From: Dryocola sp. LX212
GTDB taxonomy: Bacteria > Pseudomonadota > Gammaproteobacteria > Enterobacterales > Enterobacteriaceae
Direction: 5' to 3'
DNA length: 64,000 bases
Assembly: GCA_041504365.1 (NCBI GenBank)
Contig: CP167917.1
Location: 620,001-684,000, forward strand
Both the position numbers and the translations under genes were made by a program. Numbering within the stretch: the first letter of the stretch is position 1; each line of letters opens with the position of its first letter. Shown piece after piece: positions 40,178 through 48,358 of this stretch. Below the pieces are notes generated by a model that ran no database searches, had not been told where the DNA came from, and saw only the letters and a program-made list of their open reading frames with translations.

Positions 40178-41468
40178 TGTACGACCGGTCACATAGGTTA
40201 CAGATCAGACCGGCCACATAGGTAACACATTCAGGCTAATCTATCCGGATGATACTTTGCTTACGTCTGTCGTAGTAAGCAAGGTCCATCCGGTTAAATA
40301 TAATGACATCCACCCCATCTTCCCGTTCCTCCAGCATCACATATTCCCCCCGTAGCGCCTGATTCAGGAACACACGTTTACCGATGTGTATAACGCCTTT
40401 CGGTCCGACCCGATAAATTCGTGCACCCTCCGGATAACTCACCTCCGGCGTTTTTCCGTCCCATTGCCGGGGCGACGGCACCCAGATGCCACCGGGGGTC
40501 AGCCCGCCCAGTGCCTCATGTGGCCGTTCCCGGTTAAACTCCTCCCGGTAATGGTCGAACCACGCCTGCTGGGCTTCCAGAGTCGAATGCCGGTTATCGA
40601 AGCCCAGGCTGTATTTGAGAGAGCGGTGCATGCGTTCATGGCGTCCGTTTTCCTCCGGATGTCCCCGACGAATACGCTCCGGACGGATGCCAAGCTTAAT
40701 CAGCCAGACAGCAAGACGACTCAGCCCCGCGATGCCGGTTCCGGCAAACGGCTGGCCGTTATCCGTTTTCAGAACTTCGGGCAGGCCGTATTCCAGGAAG
40801 GCTTGCTCCAGACAACCACGGACAAAGGACTCGCTTTCCCTGAAGGTGCCCTGGCAGGCCAGCAGGTAACGGCTGTGGTTGTCGGTCAGGGTGAACGGAT
40901 GGCAGTAGGCCCGGCTGAGAAGCCGGAACTTGCCCTTGAAGTCCGCGCTCCAGACCTGGTTAACCGTCTCAATGGAGGTCATCGCCTGGCGGTTGCCGGG
41001 CGTACGACGACGGTGGACACGGGGAGTAATCAGCCCCTCACGCTGAAGGATATCCCCGATGGTACTGGCGGCAGGAACAGGGAACGGCACGCGGTGATTA
41101 ATCAGCCAGCCGCGCACCTTTTTCGCGCCCCAGTCGGGATGTGTCAGCCGGATATCGATGAGCTGCTGAATAATGTCAGGCAGGAGTCTGTCAGGATGCG
41201 TGAGGCGGGCACGGGATTTATCAAAAAGGGAGATCGGGTCATCGGGGTCAAATCGCTGCAGCCACTTGTAGCCGGTTTTGCGGCTGATACCAAAACGGCG
41301 GCACAGGGCCGAGAAAGGTTCCGTGCCCGTCTGGCAGGCACGGATGAAATCAAGACGTTGCATGGGTTGGGTCTCAGTCCAGGGCATAGTGAGTCTCCTC
41401 TGCTATACCGTTTATAACTGTTACCCATGTGGCCGGTCTAAAGTGTTACCCATGTGCCCGGTTTGTAC
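40178..41468. mobile_element. IS481-family insertion sequence, 1291 bp
   Basis: Bounded by the 6-bp direct repeat CGATAG at 40172-40177 and 41469-41474, the expected target duplication. Each end has two tandem copies of a 19-bp motif (ACCGGTCACATAGGTTACA type) with a 25-bp period: 40184-40202 and 40209-40227 on the left, 41419-41437 and 41444-41462 inverted on the right. These are probably transposase-binding sites. One transposase gene fills the interior. Confidence 0.85.
40236..41387 (-). CDS. IS481-family DDE transposase
   Basis: A 383-residue transposase. N-terminal helix-turn-helix (FGISRKTGYKWLQRF, about 32-46), second HTH-like region, then a retroviral integrase-type core with Asp149 (VWSADFKG), Asp209 (LKTDNGQPF) and Glu246 (HPEENGRHERMH), spacing 36 residues between the last two. 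A single frame without programmed shift is typical of IS481 as opposed to IS3. GAGGAG precedes the start. The frame is intact, so the element may be active. Confidence 0.92.
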   Translation of the reverse strand: MPWTETQPMQRLDFIRACQTGTEPFSALCRRFGISRKTGYKWLQRFDPDDPISLFDKSRARLTHPDRLLPDIIQQLIDIRLTHPDWGAKKVRGWLINHRVPFPVPAASTIGDILQREGLITPRVHRRRTPGNRQAMTSIETVNQVWSADFKGKFRLLSRAYCHPFTLTDNHSRYLLACQGTFRESESFVRGCLEQAFLEYGLPEVLKTDNGQPFAGTGIAGLSRLAVWLIKLGIRPERIRRGHPEENGRHERMHRSLKYSLGFDNRHSTLEAQQAWFDHYREEFNRERPHEALGGLTPGGIWVPSPRQWDGKTPEVSYPEGARIYRVGPKGVIHIGKRVFLNQALRGEYVMLEEREDGVDVIIFNRMDLAYYDRRKQSIIRID

Positions 41469-41485
41469 CGATAGCGTCATCCACC

Positions 41486-41750
41486 TTTTTTGCCAGTTTT
41501 AAATGGAGAGCTTTGGCTCCCCATTTTGCTAAGCGTCGTCCTCGTCCTGCATTATCGCGCTGCGCCCGCCGTCCCTTACAAGTTTCGTTCTCAAAAAAAA
41601 TTTGTCTTGTCGCTGGATAAATACATAATTTTCAGCGTGGTAAAAGCGTGGCCGATTCCCTGGCTGGTGCCCGGTGTTAATAACCACTCTGGCTGTGTTT
41701 TGATTTGTTATGGAAACCTCGGTGGCTGCGGGCAGGCCGCAGCCTTAAAA
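41486..41750. other. Intergenic region between the IS and the lyase gene
   Basis: About 265 bp without a convincing gene. It starts with the T-run of the interrupted ispH terminator (41486-41491). A hairpin-like AATGGAG / CTCCCCATT with T-run lies at 41501-41527. The remainder is featureless to me. Confidence 0.4.
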
Positions 41751-42656
41751 TTATAGTTGGAAGTCGGTGATAAATTTATCGATAAGTAGGCTGTCTTCGT
41801 CGGTGAGCGACCAGCCCGGCCTGCGGCAGTAGTCGCTGGCAATGATCCCGCGCCGCATCAGAATCGTTTTCTCTGCCTGAATGATGTATTCGCAGTGGCT
41901 CATCCAGCGCTGGATGTACGGCAGCAGCGCGGTGTGAAGCACTTCGGCCTGCTGTCGTTCACCCTTCAGCCAGTGGCGATAAATACGCACGTAGACCTCG
42001 GTAAACGAGCAGCCCGGCATCACGCCCTTGCCGCCCGCTTCGAGCATTTGCAGCATATACAGCCCGGCATAGCCGTTAAGCACGCTGGCCTGCGGTGCCT
42101 TAGCCAGAAATTCGCGCGTGTAGTCTACGGGCGGGTTACATTCGATTTTGAAAACGGCATGGGGATAGCGGGCGGCGACCGCTGCCAGCTGCTCCGGGGT
42201 AATAGCCAGGCCAGTTTCCCCCGGCGCGTACTGCACCATTACCGGAATATCCACCGCTTCGAGCACGGCAAAAATGTGTTCCTGAATCGCCTGCTGGTTT
42301 GGCTGCAGGAAGAAAGGCGGTAGCAGCATCAGTGCATCGGCGCCCAGGCTGGCGTACCGGCGAGCGCGTTTTACCGCCAGCTCCGTACTGTGGTCGGTGA
42401 CGGACATCGCACGGTAAAGCGGGCTGCCCGCAAGCGTAGTGACAAAAATCTGCGCCAGCCGATCGCGCTCGTGGTCGTCCAGCTTGGGGAATTCGCTGGC
42501 GATGCCAAACAGGGTGGTGCCCTGCGCGCCGCTGCCTGCCAGGTGTTCCAGCAGGCGAATCAGGCTCGCCTCATCGATTTCACCGCTGGCGGTAAACGGC
42601 ATGGCGGATATCGGGTTTACGCCGATGATATCCTGCGCCGCATAGTGCTTTTGCAT
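41751..42656 (-). CDS. Dihydrodipicolinate synthase / N-acetylneuraminate lyase family protein
   Basis: A 301-residue class I pyruvate-type aldolase. The Schiff-base lysine is Lys170 (AVFKIECNPP) and the catalytic Tyr is Tyr143 (VQYAPGETG). The usual GTTGES loop is replaced by GTTLFGIASEF, arguing against true DapA. In this operon it is likely to cleave (or make) a 2-keto-3-deoxy sugar acid to pyruvate plus an aldehyde, as YagE/YjhH do beside IlvD-type dehydratases in E. coli; that is inference. The start overlaps the stop of the dehydratase gene by one base (ATGA). Confidence 0.8.
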   Translation of the reverse strand: MQKHYAAQDIIGVNPISAMPFTASGEIDEASLIRLLEHLAGSGAQGTTLFGIASEFPKLDDHERDRLAQIFVTTLAGSPLYRAMSVTDHSTELAVKRARRYASLGADALMLLPPFFLQPNQQAIQEHIFAVLEAVDIPVMVQYAPGETGLAITPEQLAAVAARYPHAVFKIECNPPVDYTREFLAKAPQASVLNGYAGLYMLQMLEAGGKGVMPGCSFTEVYVRIYRHWLKGERQQAEVLHTALLPYIQRWMSHCEYIIQAEKTILMRRGIIASDYCRRPGWSLTDEDSLLIDKFITDFQL

Positions 42657-44362
42657 CAGTCTTCCTCCCTGTCCGCCAGTACCGCGCCCTGAGCGGCAGG
42701 TAATGCCCAGCGGCGATATAACCGTAGGAAGCCGCGCGGAACCTCTTTGTTTACCGGCTTCCAGTTTTCGCGGCGGGCCGCCAGCTCGGCTTCGCTGACG
42801 TGCAGGGTCAGCTGGCGCGTGGGGATATCAATGGAGATTTCATCGCCGTCTTGCACGAGGCCCAGCTCGCCGCCGTCCACCGCTTCCGGCGAGATATGCC
42901 CGACGAACAGGCCGCGGTTAGAGCCGGAGAAACGCCCGTCGGTGATCAGCGCACAGGTATCGGATAGGCCCATCCCCTCGAGTGATTTCATCGGCTTATA
43001 CATCTCGGGCATTCCCGGCCCGCCTTTTGGCCCCTCGTAGCGCAGCACCAGCACGCTGCCCGACTGGATCTGACCGGACATTATCGCGTCCACGGACTCC
43101 TGCTCGCTGTTAAAGACGACGGCAGGCCCACGGAACACCATTAGATTCTCCGGCACGGCTGCGGGTTTCACCACGCAGCCGAGCGGAGATAAATTACCGT
43201 GAAGTACGGCTACGCCCGCTTCGTTACGTACCGGGATAGCAAGCGTATGGATGACTTCCGGGCGGCAGCTTCGCTGCGTTTGGGCGAGCAGCTCACGCTT
43301 GGTTTTGCCCGCTACCGTCAGCGCATCCAGATTCATCAGCCTACTGATTTCATACTCCACGGCCCGCACGCCTCCCGCTTCCCAGAAGTCGATCATATCG
43401 TGCTCGGAAGCCGGATAGAGTGAGGCAACCAGCGGCACATGATGGCTGAGCTCATCAAACGCAGAGAGCGGCAAATGGCCCAGCTCGGCTTCATAGTAAA
43501 TGGCCTGCAGATGCAGAATCGCGTTCGTGGAGCCGCCGGTCGCCAGCAGATAAACCATCGCGTTGCGGATAGAATCCGGCGTGATGATCTGGCGAGCGTT
43601 AACCCCGTCCAGCACCAGCCTGACGGCCTGACGGCCCGTTTCTACGGCGCATTCGCGACGCTCCTGCGAGACGGCGGGCAGGGTGCTGCTGCCCGGCAGG
43701 CTCATGCCCAGCACTTCACCGATGCAGCACATGGTGTTAGCGGTGCCGTACATGGTGCAGGAGCCTGGCCCCGGCTCGGCAATGTTCTCGATATGCGCGA
43801 ACTCTTCTTCAGTGATTTCGCCACGTTTTTTCCAGCCGATGGCCTCGGTGACGATATTGCCGTCCCAGTGTTTACCTTTGTATTCAGCGGGATACATTGG
43901 CCCACCGTTGACCATAATCGCCGGGATATCCAGCCGCGCGGCGGCCATCAGCATCGCCGGAACGATTTTGTCGCAGGAGCCAAGCAGCACCATGCCGTCG
44001 AAACGGTGGGCGCGCATCATCACTTCAATGGAGGCGGTGATAACCTCGCGAGCGGCGAGAATATAGCGCATGCCAAGGTGACCTTCAGCGATGCCATCGC
44101 ACGGGGCAATGGTGCCAAAGACCATGCCGACGCCGCCCGCCTCTTCAATTCCCTCCAGCACTTTGGCCGTCAGCTCGTTAAGATTGACGTGTCCCGCCGT
44201 CGCGTTGGTGTAGCTGTTCACCACGGCAATCACCGGGCGGCGAAGCTGCTCATCGCTATGGCCCATTGATTTGTACAGCGCACGTTTCAGCGCGCCGTCG
44301 TCACCTTCAAGGATTGGGTTGAAATGTGTGCCACAGCTGGCACATCCTCCACATCCACTCAT
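42656..44362 (-). CDS. IlvD/Edd family dehydratase, probably a sugar-acid dehydratase
   Basis: A 568-residue iron-sulfur dehydratase. NSYTNATAGHVNLNEL, APCDGIAEGHLGM, LGSCDKIVPAMLMAAARL (Cys130), SCTMYGTANTM (Cys202) and YEGPKGGPGMPEM / ITDGRFSGSNRG are family hallmarks. An unusual N-terminus CGGCASCGT (Cys4, 7, 10) adds three cysteines. True IlvD is encoded with the ilv genes, so this copy most likely dehydrates an aldonate to a 2-keto-3-deoxy acid for the kinase, aldolase and lyase of the same operon. Confidence 0.83.
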   Translation of the reverse strand: MSGCGGCASCGTHFNPILEGDDGALKRALYKSMGHSDEQLRRPVIAVVNSYTNATAGHVNLNELTAKVLEGIEEAGGVGMVFGTIAPCDGIAEGHLGMRYILAAREVITASIEVMMRAHRFDGMVLLGSCDKIVPAMLMAAARLDIPAIMVNGGPMYPAEYKGKHWDGNIVTEAIGWKKRGEITEEEFAHIENIAEPGPGSCTMYGTANTMCCIGEVLGMSLPGSSTLPAVSQERRECAVETGRQAVRLVLDGVNARQIITPDSIRNAMVYLLATGGSTNAILHLQAIYYEAELGHLPLSAFDELSHHVPLVASLYPASEHDMIDFWEAGGVRAVEYEISRLMNLDALTVAGKTKRELLAQTQRSCRPEVIHTLAIPVRNEAGVAVLHGNLSPLGCVVKPAAVPENLMVFRGPAVVFNSEQESVDAIMSGQIQSGSVLVLRYEGPKGGPGMPEMYKPMKSLEGMGLSDTCALITDGRFSGSNRGLFVGHISPEAVDGGELGLVQDGDEISIDIPTRQLTLHVSEAELAARRENWKPVNKEVPRGFLRLYRRWALPAAQGAVLADREED

Positions 44363-44379
44363 AATTTCAGTCTCTTTTC

Positions 44380-45780
44380 TTAGCGGCGAAGAGCCGCATT
44401 GTCAGGGTGTGCAGCGTCAGGCTGCGCGGTGTTCTGTTCAGGGACAGCGATAACTTTTTTCGGGTTTGCGAGACGGGCCGGCAGGGCCAGAATCAGCGGG
44501 GCGCAGAGCAGCAGGAAGCCCGCCAGAATGTACAGGCCAAGGTCGGTGCGGCCGGTGGCATCTTTCAGCCAGCCCAGCACCGTTGGGCCAAAGAAGCCCG
44601 CCAGGTTGCCCACGGAATTAACGAAGGCAATCCCGGCTGCGGCGGCCGTGCCGGAAAGCAGAGCGCCGGGCAGGCTAATATAGGTAGGGATCAGCGCCAG
44701 GGTGCCGGACATTGCGACGCAGATCCACGCCATCATCCAGAAGGTGGAGCTGCTGCAATAGGCGCTTAAGGCAAGGCCCACGCAGCCAATCAGTGCCGGA
44801 ATGGCGATATGCCAGCGGCGCTCCTGCTTCAGGTCGGAGTGGCGGCTGTTCCACACCATAAAGGCCGCGCCAAAGAGGTAGGGCAGGGCGGCGAGCAGGC
44901 CGATGTAGAAATCGTCGTTCACGCCGGAGCTTTTGATAATCGACGGCAGCCAGAAGTTGATGCCGTAATAGCCGATATTGAAGCTGAAAAACACCAGCGC
45001 CAGCAGCCAGACGTAGCCGTTAGCGAGCATGCCCTTCAGGCTGCTGTCCACCTTGCCCCGGTTGGCCCGTTCGCGGTTGACGGCATCTTTGCGCAGGTCG
45101 TCAAAGACAATCTGCTTCTCTTCGTCGCTCAGCCATTTGGCGGATTTCACGTCGTTATCCAGGTAGCGCAGCACCACGAAGGCCAGCAGGAACGACGGAA
45201 CGGCTTCCACCAGGAACAGCCACTGCCAGTTATGCAGGCCGCCGACGTCCTCAAACAGCTTGAGGATCAGGCCCGAAAGCGGGCTGCCGATGATGGTGGA
45301 AAGCGGGGTGACGAGGATAAACAGCCCGAGCGTGCGGGCCGAACGCCATGACGGGAACCACAGCGTGAGGTAAAACACGATGCCGGGGAAGAAGCCCGCT
45401 TCTGCCACGCCGAGCAGGAAGCGCACGACGTAGAACTGCGTTGGCGTGGTGACAAACATCATGCCTGCGGAGAGCACCGCCCAGGTTGCCATAATTCTGG
45501 CTATCCAGAAGCGGGGGCCGAAGCGCTGCATCAGCAGGTTACTCGGCATCTCAAACAGGAAGTAGCCGATAAAGAAAATCCCGGCCCCCAGCCCGTAGAC
45601 AGTGTCGCTGAATCTCAGCGCATCCTGCATGTGCAGCTTGGCGAAGCCGACGTTTACGCGATCCAGATAGGCGAAGAAGTAGCAGAGGATTAAAAAGGGA
45701 ATCAGGCGTCGCGTGATCTTACTGTAAACCCGCGACTCAGCGGCTTTGGCCGATGATTTGCTGTCCAGCGTCTCGTTCAT
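44380..45780 (-). CDS. MFS transporter, anion:cation symporter (DgoT/RhmT-like)
   Basis: A 466-residue, 12-helix MFS carrier of the ACS family, which imports sugar acids such as galactonate and rhamnonate. YFFAYLDRVNVGFAKLHM in helix 1 and the FLLGVAEAGFFPGIVFYLTLWFP segment are typical. It lies between the aldolase and dehydratase genes of the sugar-acid operon, so it is the likely importer. The C-terminal tail is hydrophilic. Confidence 0.85.
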   Translation of the reverse strand: MNETLDSKSSAKAAESRVYSKITRRLIPFLILCYFFAYLDRVNVGFAKLHMQDALRFSDTVYGLGAGIFFIGYFLFEMPSNLLMQRFGPRFWIARIMATWAVLSAGMMFVTTPTQFYVVRFLLGVAEAGFFPGIVFYLTLWFPSWRSARTLGLFILVTPLSTIIGSPLSGLILKLFEDVGGLHNWQWLFLVEAVPSFLLAFVVLRYLDNDVKSAKWLSDEEKQIVFDDLRKDAVNRERANRGKVDSSLKGMLANGYVWLLALVFFSFNIGYYGINFWLPSIIKSSGVNDDFYIGLLAALPYLFGAAFMVWNSRHSDLKQERRWHIAIPALIGCVGLALSAYCSSSTFWMMAWICVAMSGTLALIPTYISLPGALLSGTAAAAGIAFVNSVGNLAGFFGPTVLGWLKDATGRTDLGLYILAGFLLLCAPLILALPARLANPKKVIAVPEQNTAQPDAAHPDNAALRR

Positions 45781-45835
45781 AGTCTTTCTCCAGAGGTGTA
45801 AATTGCCCGAGCCTCGTCGGCCCGGGTCTGTAGGG

Positions 45836-46534
45836 TTATTGCTTCGAGCTATGTGCGGTAGCCGCCTGGGCCAGATAGCGATGATTTTGCTTCGCGCACT
45901 TACGCCAGGCCTGCTGGTATGCGAGAGCCCGGTCCCTTAGCGTGTCGATGTCCATGCCTGCCTGGTACAGGCCGCCGCCAAGGCCAAAGCCGTTGGCACC
46001 GGCTTGAATGTAGCTGCGCATCTGGGCCGCATCGGGCTGGATGCCGCCTACCGGCAGGAGAGCGACTTCTGCCGGGATAACCGCGCGGAAGGCTTTAGTG
46101 ATTGCCGGGGTGATCTGCTCCGCCGGGAAGAGCTTCAGCGCGCTGGCCCCGGCGCTGATTGCGCTGAAGGCCTCGCTTGGCGTCATCACGCCCGGCAGGC
46201 TGACCATTGCGCGCCTTACTGAATGGGCGATCACGTCGGGATCACAATTCGGGGAGATGATCAGCTGCCCGCCGCAATCGGCAACCCGATCCACCTGCTC
46301 CACGCTCAGCACGGTTCCCGCTCCCACGTAGCCACGATCGCCTGCGGCTTCGCGCATCAGGCTGATTGATTCGTAGGGGGACGGGCTATTGAGCGGCACT
46401 TCAAGATAGCGGAAGCCGCAATCGAGCAGAGCTTCCGCCGCCTCTGCGGCCATGTCTGGCGTGATGCCGCGCAAAATAGCCACCAGCGGCAGAGGCTCCT
46501 GCTGCCAGCGCTGAAGAAACGATGTCGGGTTCAT
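45836..46534 (-). CDS. dgoA: 2-dehydro-3-deoxy-6-phosphogalactonate aldolase
   Basis: A 232-residue KDPG/KDPGal-family class I aldolase, giving pyruvate and glyceraldehyde 3-phosphate. PLVAILRGITPDMA is near the N-terminus, Schiff-base Lys134 in SALKLFPAEQ and PVGGIQPDAAQMR follows. It is about 27 residues longer than E. coli DgoA, the excess being a Gln/Ala-rich tail. ATG 46534 overlaps the dgoK stop (ATGA), which favours it over an in-frame ATG at 46570 inside dgoK. Confidence 0.87.
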   Translation of the reverse strand: MNPTSFLQRWQQEPLPLVAILRGITPDMAAEAAEALLDCGFRYLEVPLNSPSPYESISLMREAAGDRGYVGAGTVLSVEQVDRVADCGGQLIISPNCDPDVIAHSVRRAMVSLPGVMTPSEAFSAISAGASALKLFPAEQITPAITKAFRAVIPAEVALLPVGGIQPDAAQMRSYIQAGANGFGLGGGLYQAGMDIDTLRDRALAYQQAWRKCAKQNHRYLAQAATAHSSKQ

Positions 46535-47433
46535 GATGCGTTTTCCTGAAGAAGGGAATAGAGGTGGCACAGGCCGCGAATAAAGCAGTCATCTCCGTTA
46601 ACGGGGACAAGATCTAAACCGATATGGCCTGCCGCCAACTGATAGCGGGCGGTGAGCGAAGGGCTGCCAACCAGCCAGGCACGCTGCGCGCCGGGTAAAG
46701 CCAGCAGCTCGTAGCCGATAAGCAGGCCGGAAAGGTAGCTGTGGGCGTGCGCGTCCGCTATCTCGCCGGCAAGGCGGCGGGTGCGGGCAGAGAAAATTAA
46801 ATGGCTGAAGGGCGCACCGTGCAGGGCTGTCGAGACGCCGAGCAAAAAGGCATTTTCATCTTCCTTCTGCTGCGGCAGGGCGCGTCCGAGGATTGAATGC
46901 TTGCTGAGCAGTGCGAACAGCTCGCCGCTCATAAACGTGGAGAAGGCGGCTATCTCACCGTTGATCATCTGCGCGTGCTTGCTGTGCGTACCCGGCAACA
47001 GCGCAAAGTGCTGCTCCGCCGGATGCAAAACGCTCAGGCCTAAAAGCTGCACTTCTTCGCCGCGCATCACGTCTGGCTGGCCAAACTGGCTGGTGCCGCT
47101 GACACCGGGCACTATCCACGCCGGGCTGCCCCATGAGGTGTCGATTCTTCGCGTTCCCTCAATAAGGCTGCGCGCCGTGGCGGGAAGCGGGGCGTAGGAA
47201 ACCTCAAACCAGCCTTGCTGCGAGCCAACCATCCCCGCCAGCACGATCGGCACGGCAGGACAGGCCTCAAGCCACGGCTGAATAAGACATTGCAGCGTGC
47301 CGGCAAACTCCCCCAGCCTTACGGACAGCAGCCCGCAGGCCTGATTTATGTGGGCAACCTGAACCTCGTCCTGCATTAAAAATGCGCGGAAGTTCGTGGT
47401 GCCCCAGTCGATAGCGATCCAGTGTCTTTTCAT
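46531..47433 (-). CDS. dgoK: 2-dehydro-3-deoxygalactonokinase
   Basis: A 300-residue DgoK-family kinase phosphorylating KDGal at O6. AIDWGTTNFRAFL near residues 6-18, VLAGMVGSQQGW, LLPGTHSKHA and FMSGELFALLSKHSIL are family features. ATG 47433 gives MKRHWIAIDWGTTN; there is no strong ribosome site. It is coupled to dgoA downstream. Upstream is a long palindrome likely bound by the GntR regulator. Confidence 0.88.
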   Translation of the reverse strand: MKRHWIAIDWGTTNFRAFLMQDEVQVAHINQACGLLSVRLGEFAGTLQCLIQPWLEACPAVPIVLAGMVGSQQGWFEVSYAPLPATARSLIEGTRRIDTSWGSPAWIVPGVSGTSQFGQPDVMRGEEVQLLGLSVLHPAEQHFALLPGTHSKHAQMINGEIAAFSTFMSGELFALLSKHSILGRALPQQKEDENAFLLGVSTALHGAPFSHLIFSARTRRLAGEIADAHAHSYLSGLLIGYELLALPGAQRAWLVGSPSLTARYQLAAGHIGLDLVPVNGDDCFIRGLCHLYSLLQENAS

Positions 47434-47449
47434 GTCAAGTAATACAAAC

Positions 47450-47478
47450 CTAGCATTCTTGTAATACAAGAATGCTAG
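47450..47478. promoter_or_regulatory. 29-bp palindrome, probable GntR/FCD operator
   Basis: CTAGCATTCTTGTA and TACAAGAATGCTAG form a perfect 14-bp inverted repeat around a single central A. It lies in the 98-bp gap between the regulator gene and dgoK. GTAATACAA inside it is repeated at 47439-47447, 22 bp away (two helical turns). TTGTA-n-TACAA cores are typical of FadR-subfamily operators. Confidence 0.6.
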
Positions 47479-47531
47479 AGCAAAAAACACTCAGGATCTG
47501 TGAGGACGATCGAAATTACGTCAGAAGGGGA

Positions 47532-48263
47532 TCAGATGATGTGGTCGAACATTTCCGGACGATCGTGCCAGATGCGCTTCTTCGCGGCGTTAAGCACGAT
47601 GCTGCGCATCTGCTGGCGAGCCTGATCTACCTGCCTGAGGCGGATGGCGTCGAACAGACGGAAGTGTTCATCGATGGCGGTTTTCGTCTGGCGCACGTCT
47701 TTCTCAATCGTTTGCCGGAAGGAGAGCTCCATTGCGGCAGACAGGGCGTTGCCGAGGGCGAGCAGGAAAGGATTATGCGTGGCGCGCAGTAACGCCTGGT
47801 GGAAAGCCAAATCGCCTTTTTCAAACAGCTCGCGCTCCGCTTCAAGCTGGCCCTGGCGCATCAGGTGCAGCGCATCTTCCATTGCGGCAAGGTCGTGGCC
47901 GTTGGCGTTTAGCGCCGCAAGCGTGGCGACGTTAGGCTCGAAAATCAGACGGGTGACCATCAGCTGTTCGACTACCTGCAGATCGACTTCGCCCTCGGAG
48001 AGCCAGCCCAGCACGTCTATATCCAGTAGGCTCCACTGTTCCCGGCCGTTAACCGTGCTGCGCTTTTTCGCCTGAATGGAGATCAGGCCCTTTGCCGCCA
48101 GCACCTGCAGGGCGTTGCGCACCGACGTCCGGGAAACGTCATATTCCTGAGCCAGCTCGTTTTCGCCCGGCAGCGAAAGCCCCGGCGCGAGATCGCCATG
48201 CATGATGCGGCGCGCAAGGTGCTGCGTAACGGATTCAGAAATACTTGCCTGCGTGACTTTCAT
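47532..48263 (-). CDS. dgoR: GntR/FadR-family regulator of the sugar-acid operon (DgoR-like)
   Basis: A 243-residue GntR regulator with N-terminal winged helix (LPGENELAQEYDVSRTSVRNALQVL, about 31-55) and a C-terminal FCD ligand domain with conserved His (DLAFHQALLRATHN, DEHFRLFDAI). It heads the operon dgoR-dgoK-dgoA-MFS-dehydratase-lyase, as dgoR does in E. coli, and probably represses it until a sugar-acid inducer is present. It is divergent from rihC. Confidence 0.82.
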   Translation of the reverse strand: MKVTQASISESVTQHLARRIMHGDLAPGLSLPGENELAQEYDVSRTSVRNALQVLAAKGLISIQAKKRSTVNGREQWSLLDIDVLGWLSEGEVDLQVVEQLMVTRLIFEPNVATLAALNANGHDLAAMEDALHLMRQGQLEAERELFEKGDLAFHQALLRATHNPFLLALGNALSAAMELSFRQTIEKDVRQTKTAIDEHFRLFDAIRLRQVDQARQQMRSIVLNAAKKRIWHDRPEMFDHII

Positions 48264-48358
48264 CGTAATTTCCCGGCCAGGACTAAATACAGAAACGAGC
48301 TACATAGTAAGCTAAGAGCGGCGTATGTGCCTAATAAGCTTAAAAGAGAGAGCGACTT

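Noticed and set aside
41490-41756. Possible small gene behind the IS element (88 codons)
   Set aside because: No recognisable family, no good ribosome site, and it runs across the 3' end of the lyase gene.
42656-44362. Biosynthetic dihydroxy-acid dehydratase IlvD
   Set aside because: Family is the same, but the operon (DgoA, DgoK, sugar-acid carrier, GntR) points to sugar-acid catabolism, and no other ilv genes are near.
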